This document shows positions 1 to 7,643 of a stretch of DNA of 64,000 nt, one piece after another. The position numbers were made by a program, and so were the translations under genes. The stretch spans positions 3,770,001 through 3,834,000 of the forward strand of contig CP030277.1 in assembly GCA_003330885.1 (NCBI GenBank), in the 5' to 3' direction. A model generated the notes under the pieces. It was not told where the DNA came from and did not search any database. It saw only the letters and a list, made by a program, of their open reading frames with translations. The number at the start of each line of letters is the position of its first letter. The stretch's first letter is position 1. The stretch is from Rhodobiaceae bacterium. GTDB lineage: Bacteria > Pseudomonadota > Alphaproteobacteria > Parvibaculales > Parvibaculaceae.

Positions 1-362
1 TTCTTGGCCGCACAATTTATGGCGCTGAGGTCGAGGAGGGGATTGAGGCCTATAATCAGGCGCTGACCTTGAGGCCCGATGATTTGGTCATTGTCTACCA
101 ATGCGCTCTACAGTTGGCGGCGCTAGGGGATGAGCCATTTAAAAGCCGAGCGATGACGTTGTTGCAAAAGGCCAAATTGCCGGAAAATCCTGATGCACTC
201 GAGACACTAACATTTGAGCGGATGCGCATACTCAAGGATGCCCTGGCGACAGACAATGACACGATGATCGACCATGTTGTTCGGACACAAAAGGGCGATG
301 CGGATGCGGCTTCAGCACCAAGCCGTTTTCAAATCAGACCGCCTATTGGCTCGCCCAAATAA
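1..362 (+). CDS. TPR-repeat protein, C-terminal part (cut by window edge)
   Basis: The reading frame is open from the first bases of the window, so the start lies upstream and only about 119 residues are visible. The first 40 residues have the helix-turn-helix pattern of a tetratricopeptide repeat (a Y-N-Q-A-L-T-L-R-P-D-D end of one repeat followed by an alanine- and leucine-rich helix). The remainder is charged, without membrane segments, and ends in a proline-rich tail. A TPR would suggest protein-protein binding, but the catalytic or targeting part, if any, is outside the window. The gene ends convergently inside the last codons of the S24 repressor, overlapping it by 20 bases. Confidence 0.6.
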   Translation, partial: LGRTIYGAEVEEGIEAYNQALTLRPDDLVIVYQCALQLAALGDEPFKSRAMTLLQKAKLPENPDALETLTFERMRILKDALATDNDTMIDHVVRTQKGDADAASAPSRFQIRPPIGSPK

Positions 363-987
363 TCTTCGCCATGAAAACAACGTCGCTCACCTCGAGCGTA
401 CGGTCGTCATAGTCTGGGTTGAGCGAGGTAAGCTCTATGGACGTTGGTGTTTGTTTGGTGAGCAGCTTCGCCAGAACTTCCCCTTCTCCGGTTTTAACCA
501 CAACCCGGTCTCCGCGTCGCACGGTTGCAGCCGGTGACACAATCACCCGGTCGCCATGGCGATAGAGAGGCACCATGCTGTCACCGCTAATCTCTAACGC
601 ATAAGCATTCGGATCGCCCACATCGGAAAAGCTGATCTCATCAAAACCGCCGCCGACAGGAAATCCCGCATCATCAAAGAAACCCCCATCACCTGCCTGC
701 GCCATGCCAATGACCGGGATGAGTGAGAGGGCTGAGGTGCCTGACCCGCCCGATCCGGCGAGAGAGGAAAACTCATCCAGTGTTGCACCTGTAGCCTCAA
801 GGATCTTCGAGAGGCTTTCAGTGCTTGGCCAGCGAAGGCGTCCGGACGCGGTGCGTCGCTTAGACTTGTTGAATGTCGTGGGATCAAGACCGGCCAGGCG
901 GGCAAGGCCGGACGGCGAATGGCCATAGCGGTCCGCAAGCGTGTCGATGGCCGCCCAAACCGCACCATGAGAAAGTGAATCTGTCAT
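343..987 (-). CDS. S24 (LexA/CI-like) transcriptional repressor
   Basis: A 214-residue regulator with an N-terminal helix-turn-helix (about residues 15-70) and a C-terminal S24 peptidase fold. The self-cleavage elements are visible: an Ala-Gly pair in the linker (A98-G99), the nucleophile Ser137 in a G-D-S-M-V-P motif and the general-base Lys174 in V-L-A-K-L-L. Proteins of this family are DNA-binding repressors that can inactivate themselves by autoproteolysis, usually in response to DNA damage. There is no prophage around it, so this is probably a resident chromosomal regulator. A palindrome directly upstream (1000-1019) is a plausible autoregulatory operator. Targets are unknown. Confidence 0.85.
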   Translation of the reverse strand: MTDSLSHGAVWAAIDTLADRYGHSPSGLARLAGLDPTTFNKSKRRTASGRLRWPSTESLSKILEATGATLDEFSSLAGSGGSGTSALSLIPVIGMAQAGDGGFFDDAGFPVGGGFDEISFSDVGDPNAYALEISGDSMVPLYRHGDRVIVSPAATVRRGDRVVVKTGEGEVLAKLLTKQTPTSIELTSLNPDYDDRTLEVSDVVFMAKIIWASQ

Positions 988-999
988 GGCGCTGACTAT

Positions 1000-1019
1000 A
1001 ATAGGAATACAAGCCTATT
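1000..1019. promoter_or_regulatory. Candidate operator of the S24 repressor
   Basis: An inverted repeat AATAGG-8-CCTATT lies 13 bases upstream of the repressor start codon, in the divergent gap to the DUF952 gene. Its size and position fit a CI-like operator used for autoregulation. This is inferred from symmetry and position only. Confidence 0.45.
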
Positions 1020-1130
1020 TCTAGTGGGGCGTTCTGCGCCTTGTGGGTGGTGTGGTGCGGGACTAAAGTGCCGCGCCAAGGGAGAAAACCGCCGGATTCG
1101 GCAGACATTTGACGCGAAAGAAGGCCACGG

Positions 1131-1499
1131 GTGAGCGCCAGCGAGATCTACAAAATCATAAACAAAGATGAGTGGGCTGCCGCAGAGGCTGCTGGTGTCT
1201 TCAAAGGCGCCTCAATCGACCTGACCGACGGATACATTCACTTTTCGACGCCAGCGCAGGCGCCGGAGACAGCCGCCCTCCATTTCACCGGACAGGAAGG
1301 GCTTCTCCTTGTGAGTGTGTCGACCGACGCTTTAGGCGATGCGCTTAAGTGGGAGGCATCGCGTGGCGGCGATCTCTTTCCGCATCTTTATGCGCCGCTC
1401 GAGATGAGCCATGTCACCCGCGTGGATGATCTTCCCGTGGGGACGGACGGCAAGCATCTGTTTCCGGCACATGTTGCAGCTGTGGGAGAGAGCTCATGA
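1131..1499 (+). CDS. DUF952 family protein
   Basis: A 122-residue cytosolic protein starting at a GTG. The order of conserved segments (an early I-Y-K-I motif, then G-Y-I-H-F-S-T near residue 38 and H-L-Y-A-P-L near residue 85) matches the DUF952 family, whose function is not established; the fold is related to ADP-ribosyl-type small enzymes by some proposals, which cannot be tested here. The stop codon overlaps the pyrD start in an ATGA arrangement, so the two are almost certainly co-transcribed and translationally coupled. This DUF952-pyrD linkage is common in alphaproteobacteria as far as I recall. Confidence 0.8.
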   Translation: MSASEIYKIINKDEWAAAEAAGVFKGASIDLTDGYIHFSTPAQAPETAALHFTGQEGLLLVSVSTDALGDALKWEASRGGDLFPHLYAPLEMSHVTRVDDLPVGTDGKHLFPAHVAAVGESS

Positions 1500-2539
1500 G
1501 CCTCTCTGCACTTGCTCTGCCATTCCTGCGACTGATGGACCCGGAACAGGCGCACCAGGCAACCCTGTTGGCGCTGAAGACGGGCCTCGGTCCGTGCGGG
1601 AAGAAAGACCCGGAAGCGCTCGGCATTGATCTGTTAGGCATGCACTTTCCCAACCCACTGGGCATTGCCGCGGGCTTCGACAAAAACGGCGAAGTGCCCG
1701 ACGCGATGCTGAAGCTCGGCTTTGGCTTCGCAGAAGTTGGCACCACAACACCACGCCCTCAGTCGGGGAACCCTAAGCCCCGTATTTTCCGTCTTCAGCA
1801 GGACCACGCCGTCATCAATCGTCTCGGCTTCAACAATGAAGGCCATGAAGCAATGGAAGCCAGGCTCACGAAGCGGGCAGGCAAAGGCGGCATTGTCGGT
1901 GTCAATCTGGGGGCCAACAAGGACACAGAAGACAAAGCAGCCGACTATGTGATCGGCATCAAACGCTTTGAAAGCCTTGCGAGCTATTTCACCGTCAATG
2001 TGTCATCCCCCAACACACCGGGTCTACGTGGTTTGCAAAGCCGGACGGAACTGGAAGACCTGTTGGGACGTGTGCTGGAAGCCCGCGAAGGGCAAACGCC
2101 GGTTCTCCTCAAAATTGCGCCGGACCTTGTCTATGAGGAACGCGAAGACATCGCGGCTGTTGTGCTTGAAAGTGGCGTGGACGGTCTCATTGTTTCTAAC
2201 ACGACCATCGCGCGCGATCGTCTCGTATCCGGACGCCACGCTGACGAAACCGGCGGGCTCTCTGGCGCTCCACTCATGGATATGGCGACAGATGTATTGG
2301 CAGACATGCGACGCCTGACCAAAGGCACTGTGCCTTTGGTCGGCGTTGGCGGTGTGTCGTCGGGTACGGATGCCTATAAGAAAATCAGAGCCGGTGCATC
2401 GCTGGTGCAGCTGTACACTGCGCTCACCTTTCAGGGCGCTGATCTTGTCACCAAAATCAAACGAGATCTCGCGTCCAATCTGAAGCGAGACGGGTATAAA
2501 CGTCTTGAAGACGCTATTGGCGTCGATGTCGGGATTTAG
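1496..2539 (+). CDS. pyrD: Dihydroorotate dehydrogenase (quinone), class 2
   Basis: A 347-residue enzyme that oxidises dihydroorotate to orotate with quinone as acceptor, the fourth step of pyrimidine synthesis, at the inner face of the cytoplasmic membrane. The class 2 layout is clear: an N-terminal membrane-associating helix region (residues 1-40), F-D-K-N-G at about 61-65 binding FMN, and N-V-S-S-P-N-T-P-G-L-R at about 168-178 with the catalytic serine that defines class 2. The C-terminal half has the G-V-G-G-V-S-S-G phosphate-binding loop of the FMN barrel. Length is normal for the family. It is coupled to DUF952 upstream and followed by a palindromic repeat element. Confidence 0.97.
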   Translation: MSLSALALPFLRLMDPEQAHQATLLALKTGLGPCGKKDPEALGIDLLGMHFPNPLGIAAGFDKNGEVPDAMLKLGFGFAEVGTTTPRPQSGNPKPRIFRLQQDHAVINRLGFNNEGHEAMEARLTKRAGKGGIVGVNLGANKDTEDKAADYVIGIKRFESLASYFTVNVSSPNTPGLRGLQSRTELEDLLGRVLEAREGQTPVLLKIAPDLVYEEREDIAAVVLESGVDGLIVSNTTIARDRLVSGRHADETGGLSGAPLMDMATDVLADMRRLTKGTVPLVGVGGVSSGTDAYKKIRAGASLVQLYTALTFQGADLVTKIKRDLASNLKRDGYKRLEDAIGVDVGI

Positions 2540-2587
2540 AGCGTTTTCAACAAAAGTTGCAGACTTTTGTGGTTCGAAAATGCGACC
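2540..2587. repeat. Palindromic intergenic repeat element, copy 1
   Basis: Directly after the pyrD stop codon. It contains the perfect hairpin CAAAAGT-5-ACTTTTG (2551-2569) inside weaker outer arms GCGTTTTC / GAAAATGC. The AGAGCGTTTTC start and the GGTTCGAAAATGCGACC end resemble dispersed palindromes I have seen in many Rhizobiales genomes. It may also end pyrD transcription. Family membership is from memory, not from a search. Confidence 0.5.
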
Positions 2588-2620
2588 AAAAAAACAGACC
2601 GAAGACAGGAGAGAAAACGA

Positions 2621-2968
2621 ATGAGCGTCACCATCTATCATAACCCTCGGTGTTCCAAATCTCGCGCGACCCTCGCGCTGATCGAGGAAAAAGGCGTGGT
2701 GCCGCAGATTATTGAATATCTGAAAGAAGGCCCGGACGCAGCGACGCTGAAACGCGTGCTTGGTATGCTCGGAAAAAGCCCGCGGGACATTCTCCGCAAA
2801 GGGGAAGATGCTTACAAAGAACTGGGTCTCAGCGACGCGTCCAAAACAGATGATGAATTGATTGCGGCCATGGTAGCCCATCCAATCCTCATCGAACGCC
2901 CCATCGTTCTGTCTGGGGACAAGGCCGCGCTTGGACGTCCACCGGAGCAGGTGCTGGATATTCTTTAA
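2621..2968 (+). CDS. arsC: ArsC-family reductase (arsenate reductase, glutaredoxin type)
   Basis: A 115-residue thioredoxin-fold protein. The start at 2621 is chosen because it is preceded by a good ribosome-binding site (AGGAGAG) and begins the family sequence immediately (M-S-V-T-I-Y-H-N-P-R-C). Cys11 in N-P-R-C-S-K-S-R is the catalytic cysteine, and the E-R-P-I-V segment near residue 93 supplies the conserved arginine. ArsC reduces arsenate to arsenite with glutathione and glutaredoxin, but no ArsB/Acr3 pump or ArsR regulator is nearby, so it may be a housekeeping YffB/ArsC-like paralog. Both flanks carry palindromic repeat elements. Confidence 0.85.
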   Translation: MSVTIYHNPRCSKSRATLALIEEKGVVPQIIEYLKEGPDAATLKRVLGMLGKSPRDILRKGEDAYKELGLSDASKTDDELIAAMVAHPILIERPIVLSGDKAALGRPPEQVLDIL

Positions 2969-3027
2969 GCCATTCCAGGAAAAGTGGCCAAATCTAACCT
3001 GGCGGTTTTCCGTCCGGAATGGCGACG
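2969..3027. repeat. Palindromic intergenic repeat element, copy 2
   Basis: Starts at the first base after the arsC stop codon. Outer arms GCCATTCC (2969-2976) and GGAATGGC (3016-3023) pair perfectly, and GGAAAA (2978-2983) pairs with TTTTCC (3006-3011). It lies between convergent arsC and the MATE gene, so it may act as a bidirectional terminator. The sequence type resembles a second family of Rhizobiales intergenic palindromes. Confidence 0.5.
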
Positions 3028-3034
3028 GCAAAAA

Positions 3035-4363
3035 CTAAGGTGCGCGCTCAAGCGCGGCGGTCAATCTCGGATAGTAGCGACCGAGAGCGAAAGCGCGGGT
3101 GACATTAAAGAGTGCGAGCGCCGCCCAAAGCCCGTGATTGCCAAAGGGCAGGAGAAGATACCAGAAGAAAAAGAAAGCCCCTGTTGAGACGAAGGAGGCA
3201 TTGCGCATTTCCCGTGCGCGGGTGGCGCCAATGAAGATGCCATCAAGCTGAAAGCAGGCGACAGAAATGATCGGCATTAAAGCCGCCCAGGGGAGATAGT
3301 GTCGCGCGGCCTCTCTGACCTCAGGGCTGGTCGTCAGGAAATCGATCCAGAACCCACCGAGCAGTAGAAACCCTGAAGTGAGCATCATTGAGAGAATGAT
3401 TGCCCATAGGCTAGTGAGTTTCACGGCCTCTGAAAAACGGTTGCGGTTTCTGGCGCCAATGGCGGAACCAACAAGCGCCTCAGCCCCAAAGGCGAAGCCG
3501 TCCAGAAAGAACGCGCTGAAGGATACGAACTGCATCAGCACCGCATTCACCGCGAGAACCGTATCTCCTTGCCGCGCGCCCTCCATTGTGAAGAAACTGA
3601 AGGCAAGCAGGAGCACCAGTGTGCGGATCATGATGTCGCGGTTGACTGAGAGTGTCGCGGAGATTTTCTCCCAGGCACTGATGGCGTGCCAGTCCCACCG
3701 GCCCCCATATTTCCGAAGCAGTGTGACGGCAATACCGACCCCAACAAAGGCTGTCGTGATTTCTGCGATGACTGTCCCCGCCGCAATGCCGGCAACACCC
3801 CAACCGAAGTTGAGGACAAAGAGAGCATCCAGGCTCGCATTGACTCCGTTCAGAAATATCTGCAGCACCATGGCGAGACGCGTCTGCTGCATGCCCACCA
3901 GCCAGCCGAGAACCGCATAGTTTGCAAGCGTGAAGGGCGCGCTCCACATGCGGATGGAGAAATAGGTCTGGGCTTCTTGCTCAACAGCATCGCTTCCCTG
4001 CACAAGCTGAAAAGCAACCCAGTTGAGCGGGAGTTGTAAGAGCAGAAGACCAACACCGGCAATCACTGCAATCAACAGTGCGCGGCCGAGTGTCGCCCGA
4101 ATTTCACTTACGTCATTGGCACCATAGGCTTGCGCCGCAAGACCTGTCGTTCCCATGCGCAGGAAGCCAAAGGCCCAAAAGAGAAAAGTAAAAATGAGCG
4201 CGCCAACCGCGACCGCGCCAATGAGCGATGCCTCTCCCAACTGCCCGATCACGGCAGTATCCACAATCCCGAGCAGCGGCGTGGAGAGCCCCATCAGAAC
4301 AATGGGCGTGACAAGCGTCAGCACCCGCCTGTGCGTGATGGGTTGATCCGTATCAGTGCTCAC
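3035..4363 (-). CDS. MATE-family efflux transporter (DinF-like)
   Basis: A 442-residue inner-membrane protein with about twelve hydrophobic segments spread over the full length, the normal MATE layout of two six-helix halves. The N-terminal P-I-V-L-M-G-L-S-T-P-L-L-G-I-V-D-T-A-V-I-G segment and the later G-A-N-D motif are typical of the DinF branch. MATE proteins export cationic or hydrophobic compounds in exchange for sodium ions or protons; the substrate cannot be read from sequence. It sits 8 bases downstream of two thioesterase genes on the same strand, so the three are probably one transcript. Confidence 0.9.
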   Translation of the reverse strand: MSTDTDQPITHRRVLTLVTPIVLMGLSTPLLGIVDTAVIGQLGEASLIGAVAVGALIFTFLFWAFGFLRMGTTGLAAQAYGANDVSEIRATLGRALLIAVIAGVGLLLLQLPLNWVAFQLVQGSDAVEQEAQTYFSIRMWSAPFTLANYAVLGWLVGMQQTRLAMVLQIFLNGVNASLDALFVLNFGWGVAGIAAGTVIAEITTAFVGVGIAVTLLRKYGGRWDWHAISAWEKISATLSVNRDIMIRTLVLLLAFSFFTMEGARQGDTVLAVNAVLMQFVSFSAFFLDGFAFGAEALVGSAIGARNRNRFSEAVKLTSLWAIILSMMLTSGFLLLGGFWIDFLTTSPEVREAARHYLPWAALMPIISVACFQLDGIFIGATRAREMRNASFVSTGAFFFFWYLLLPFGNHGLWAALALFNVTRAFALGRYYPRLTAALERAP

Positions 4364-4371
4364 GAAAAGCC

Positions 4372-4818
4372 CTAGGTCTCTTCAGGCGGCTTCAGCAGGA
4401 AATGTCCATGCGCCGCAGCAATCGCTTTTGTGTGCTCATCCTGCCAGGCTTCGACATGCACGTTGGCGACCCGCCGTCCATGCTTGGTAATGCGCGCCCG
4501 CGCAAATGTGTCTTGGGGCTTGCCCGAACGGAGATAGTCAATCGTGAGATCAATCGGTTTTGGGAGAACCTCACCGCCTGTCTCATACGCCAGTTGCAGA
4601 ATGGCGGTGGTTTCAAGGAAGGATCCGATGACCCCGCCGTGAAGGGCTGGCAATACCGGGTTGCCGATAATCTTTTGGTCAAACCTCAGCACGGTGGTGA
4701 TCTCTGTGCCTTTCTGATCAACCTCCATGCCAATGAACTTGGCGTAAGGGATGGCGTCGATAAGCGCATTCAGATCGACTTTAGTTCCCGCTTCGCGCGC
4801 CTGCTTCAGAAGTTCCAT
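4372..4818 (-). CDS. PaaI-type hotdog thioesterase
   Basis: A 148-residue single-hotdog protein with the PaaI/YbgC-type signature H-G-G-V-I-G-S-F-L-E (about residues 80-89), in which the glycine-rich turn and acidic residue form the active site. Such proteins hydrolyse aryl- or acyl-CoA thioesters in the cytosol, releasing CoA. It follows the neighbouring thioesterase by only 3 bases and precedes the MATE gene by 8, so all three form an operon read leftward. The pair is similar in layout and looks like an old duplication. Substrate unknown. Confidence 0.85.
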   Translation of the reverse strand: MELLKQAREAGTKVDLNALIDAIPYAKFIGMEVDQKGTEITTVLRFDQKIIGNPVLPALHGGVIGSFLETTAILQLAYETGGEVLPKPIDLTIDYLRSGKPQDTFARARITKHGRRVANVHVEAWQDEHTKAIAAAHGHFLLKPPEET

Positions 4819-4821
4819 GGA

Positions 4822-5316
4822 TCAGCCCTCCGCTTTCTTAATGAGGCCAGCCTCGGCCGCATCGCCGGGGGACATGGACCGATTGGCTGCAAGCATGAAA
4901 GCGCCAACAGATGTGGCGATTGGATCGCTAATGTCATCGTGATAGGCCGTGCCACGCACAAACGCGATGTTGCGGGTGACCTTGTAACAATGGGCGTGGG
5001 TTGTGAGGTCCAGCTTCGGTGTTGCCGGCTTCATATAGTCGATGCGCAAATCAAGCGTCGCGATGGCCATCCGTTCAGGCAAAGACAGTTGCACTGCAAC
5101 ACCCGAGATATTGTCGAGTGCTGAGGTGATCACACCGCCATGGATCACGCCCGTATCCGGGTTGCCGATCAGCTTGTCGTCATAAGGCACCCGCATCCAG
5201 GCTTCGCCTTCTTTGGCGTCCAGGATTTCCATGCCGATAGCCTTGGCAAAGGGCACATGGGAAATCAGAACATCCCGCATGAGATCGAGGTTTTCTTTGA
5301 TTGTTTTGTCGTCCAT
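4822..5316 (-). CDS. PaaI-type hotdog thioesterase
   Basis: A 164-residue PaaI-type thioesterase, first gene of the leftward operon with a second thioesterase and a MATE pump. The signature H-G-G-V-I-T-S-A-L-D-N (about residues 78-88) shows the family active-site turn with an aspartate. The segment I-G-N-P-D-T-G before it is also present, in altered form, in the neighbour, supporting a common origin. The start ATG lies in a divergent gap shared with the flavin monooxygenase, whose promoter region carries a TAGACC/GGTCTA palindrome. Substrate is likely a medium- or aryl-acyl-CoA but cannot be specified. Confidence 0.85.
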   Translation of the reverse strand: MDDKTIKENLDLMRDVLISHVPFAKAIGMEILDAKEGEAWMRVPYDDKLIGNPDTGVIHGGVITSALDNISGVAVQLSLPERMAIATLDLRIDYMKPATPKLDLTTHAHCYKVTRNIAFVRGTAYHDDISDPIATSVGAFMLAANRSMSPGDAAEAGLIKKAEG

Positions 5317-5401
5317 CGGCTTTCCGTAACTGGTGCTCCCCGTGGGTGATAGCTAGGCGCTTATGCGCCCCTGCGTCAAGGAAGCGGGGCGCTAACAAAA
5401 C

Positions 5402-5429
5402 TAGACCACGGTCTACTCATCTCTATAAT
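5402..5429 (+). promoter_or_regulatory. Promoter and palindromic operator of the flavin monooxygenase
   Basis: A palindrome TAGACC-AC-GGTCTA (5402-5415) overlaps a plausible -35 element (TAGACC); 16 bases further lies a perfect -10 hexamer TATAAT (5424-5429). The arms TAGAC/GTCTA recur, with wider spacing, upstream of the TetR gene at 6895-6912, so that TetR is the first candidate to bind here. Confidence 0.55.
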
Positions 5430-5462
5430 CCGCCTCATTGATAGTCAAAAGGTGGAAATGAC

Positions 5463-6854
5463 ATGAGCAAACTTCCCAAAGCTTGCATCATCGGCGCGGG
5501 CTGCAGCGGCTTTTCAACGGCAAAGGCGCTCCAGGACAAAGGCATTCCCTTCGACATTTTTGAACTCTCCGACACGGTTGGTGGCAACTGGGCCTATGGG
5601 AACAAGAACGGCATGTCCGCCTGTTACTCGTCATTGCATATCGACACATCCAAATATCGTATGCAGTTCGAGGACTTCCCTATTCCAGATGACTATCCGG
5701 ACTTTCCCCACCATGCGCAGGTGCTGGATTATTTCAATTCATATCTCGATCATTTTGGACTGCGTGAGAAGGTAACCTTCAACACCGCCGTCACCCATGT
5801 AGACCGAATGGATGATGGCACCTGGAAAGTGACGCTGGACCGGTCCGCCGCCGGCGGACCATCTCAGGATGTCGACTATTACGATGTTCTCTTTGTGTGC
5901 AATGGACATCACTGGTCGCCACGCTGGCCCACGCCTGCATTCGAAGGGGAGTTTGATGGCGTTCAGATGCACGCCCACTCCTATCTTTCCCCGTTCGAAC
6001 CACATGATTTTCGCGGCAAAAACATTGTCGTTGTCGGCATGGGCAATAGCGCAATGGATATCGCGTCCGAGCTTAGCCAAAAGCCCATCGCGAAAAGTCT
6101 GTGGGTAGCGGCACGTCGCGGTGTCTATGTGATGCCGAAATATATCGGCGGCCAGGTGGCTGATAAGGCATCGCTCCCAACATGGATTCCACTGTGGGCG
6201 CAACGCAAGCTCGCTGCAATGGCGATCAAACGTGCAGTGGGCAACATGGAAGATTATGGATTGCCCAAACCCGATCATGCGCCTCTTGAAGGACATCCGT
6301 CCGTCTCTGGCGAGTTTCTAACCAGGGTCGGCTGCGGTGACATCAGGATGAAGCCCAACATCGAGCGGTTTGAAGGTAACCAAGTGCGTTTCACTGATGG
6401 CAGTGCTGAAGATGTCGACATCATCGTATATGCCACCGGCTACAATGTTGAATTCCCCTTCTTTGATCCTGATTTCCTGTCGGCCAAAGACAATCATCTG
6501 CCGCTGTTTAAAAGAGCCATTCGGCCTGATCTGCCGAACCTCTTCTTCATGGGGCTGGCCCAACCACTCCCCACGCTCATTAACTTTGCTGAGCAACAGG
6601 CAAAGTGGCTCGCTGCCTATCTTGTCGGCGAATATGCTCTTCCTGATGAGGCTGTAATGGAGGCGGCAATCCTCTCAGATGAAAAAATGTATATCGGCCA
6701 TTTCTACGAGTCGCCGCGTCACAAGATGCAGGTTGATTTCAATCGTTACGTGAATGATCTCAAGAAAGAATGGAAAAAGGGGGCAAAACGGGCAAAAGCG
6801 GCGGGCAACCCCCTACCGATTCTGGCCAAGGCTGCAAGCAAAGAAGCTGCCTAA
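5463..6854 (+). CDS. Flavin-containing monooxygenase (FMO/BVMO class B)
   Basis: A 463-residue flavoprotein. It shows the FAD-binding G-A-G-C-S-G at residues 11-16, the FMO identifying pattern F-x-G-x-x-x-H-x-x-x-Y at about 164-174, the NADPH-binding G-M-G-N-S at about 193, and the A-T-G-Y motif near 327. Class B monooxygenases insert one oxygen into a nitrogen, sulfur or ketone substrate using NADPH and oxygen. The tyrosine at the end of the identifying pattern points to the FMO branch rather than Baeyer-Villiger enzymes. It is followed by a TetR regulator, an esterase and an acyl-CoA ligase on the same strand, which suggests a small degradative set. Confidence 0.9.
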   Translation: MSKLPKACIIGAGCSGFSTAKALQDKGIPFDIFELSDTVGGNWAYGNKNGMSACYSSLHIDTSKYRMQFEDFPIPDDYPDFPHHAQVLDYFNSYLDHFGLREKVTFNTAVTHVDRMDDGTWKVTLDRSAAGGPSQDVDYYDVLFVCNGHHWSPRWPTPAFEGEFDGVQMHAHSYLSPFEPHDFRGKNIVVVGMGNSAMDIASELSQKPIAKSLWVAARRGVYVMPKYIGGQVADKASLPTWIPLWAQRKLAAMAIKRAVGNMEDYGLPKPDHAPLEGHPSVSGEFLTRVGCGDIRMKPNIERFEGNQVRFTDGSAEDVDIIVYATGYNVEFPFFDPDFLSAKDNHLPLFKRAIRPDLPNLFFMGLAQPLPTLINFAEQQAKWLAAYLVGEYALPDEAVMEAAILSDEKMYIGHFYESPRHKMQVDFNRYVNDLKKEWKKGAKRAKAAGNPLPILAKAASKEAA

Positions 6855-6894
6855 GAGGCCGTTTTCCTTCGTTTCACCCTCATTGCGATCCTGT

Positions 6895-6912
6895 TAGACT
6901 AAGAGGCGTCTA
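6895..6912. promoter_or_regulatory. Candidate TetR operator
   Basis: Inverted arms TAGAC (6895-6899) and GTCTA (6908-6912) lie 43 bases upstream of the TetR start. The same arms, closer together, overlap the monooxygenase promoter. Spacing differs between the two sites (8 against 4 bases), which weakens the case for one regulator binding both. Confidence 0.35.
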
Positions 6913-6955
6913 CCGATCAGGGTAGGCATAGGACGATAAGGCACGCCGGGACTAT

Positions 6956-7606
6956 ATGTCGGATACGATCGAAAAAACCGTGAAACCCGCTCCAGACGCG
7001 ACGATGAAACCGTTGGGCAAGCGGGAGCGGACAAAAGCAAATAATCGCGAAGCAATTTTGGCGGCGGCAACGGAAGTCTTCTCAGAGCTTGGATACGGCG
7101 CCACAACAGTGCGCGATATTATCCGGCAGACAGGGCTGGCCTCTGGCACGTTCTACAATTATTTCAAAAGCAAAGAGGAAGTGTTCGAAGCGTTGATGGA
7201 TGACAGCATGATGCGCATCCGTCCGCGGCTGAGAGCCGAGCGCATTCGCTCGCGGACTTTCGAAGAATATATCCACAACGCTTTGCGTGCTTATTTTGAA
7301 TTCCTGGTGGCGGATCAAAGCGCCCATCGCGTCATGCGCCGGAACACGGGCGCCCTTCGGGTGCGCATGGACACACCGGAAGTCATTGCAGGTTTTGAAG
7401 AGATCAGGACTTACATCGAAGAGGACATCGCCGCTGGCAAACTGCGCAATGTGGACGGGGAATATCTGACGGCCGCCGCTATCGGTCTGGCGCAGGAGAT
7501 TGGTGAAAAAATGATGCTTCGTGAAAATCCTGATCCTCAAGAAGCAGCAGAGTTCGCAGCCAATCTGATCTTGAGCGGTGTGCCAGGGCTCGCTCTTAAA
7601 GACTAA
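6956..7606 (+). CDS. TetR/AcrR-family transcriptional regulator
   Basis: A 216-residue regulator with the TetR helix-turn-helix at about residues 25-75: R-E-A-I-L-A-A-A-T-E-V-F starts helix 1, and T-V-R-D-I-I-R-Q-T-G-L-A-S-G-T-F-Y-N-Y-F is the recognition unit. The rest is an all-helical ligand-binding domain that cannot be classified by eye. It lies between the monooxygenase and the esterase on the same strand, so it most likely controls these neighbours. A candidate operator with TAGAC/GTCTA arms lies upstream. The first 24 residues are a charged extension without obvious fold. Confidence 0.92.
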   Translation: MSDTIEKTVKPAPDATMKPLGKRERTKANNREAILAAATEVFSELGYGATTVRDIIRQTGLASGTFYNYFKSKEEVFEALMDDSMMRIRPRLRAERIRSRTFEEYIHNALRAYFEFLVADQSAHRVMRRNTGALRVRMDTPEVIAGFEEIRTYIEEDIAAGKLRNVDGEYLTAAAIGLAQEIGEKMMLRENPDPQEAAEFAANLILSGVPGLALKD

Positions 7607-7643
7607 TTCGCTCTTAAAAGACCAATTTGCAGGGACAGAATAC

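Noticed and set aside
2024-3031. 335-residue open frame on the minus strand across pyrD and arsC
   Set aside because: It lies opposite pyrD, an unmistakable gene, and its translation has no recognisable domain; it is a composition effect of the coding strand.
4402-5124. 240-residue open frame on the plus strand opposite the two thioesterase genes
   Set aside because: Antisense to two clear PaaI-type proteins; low-complexity, family-less translation.
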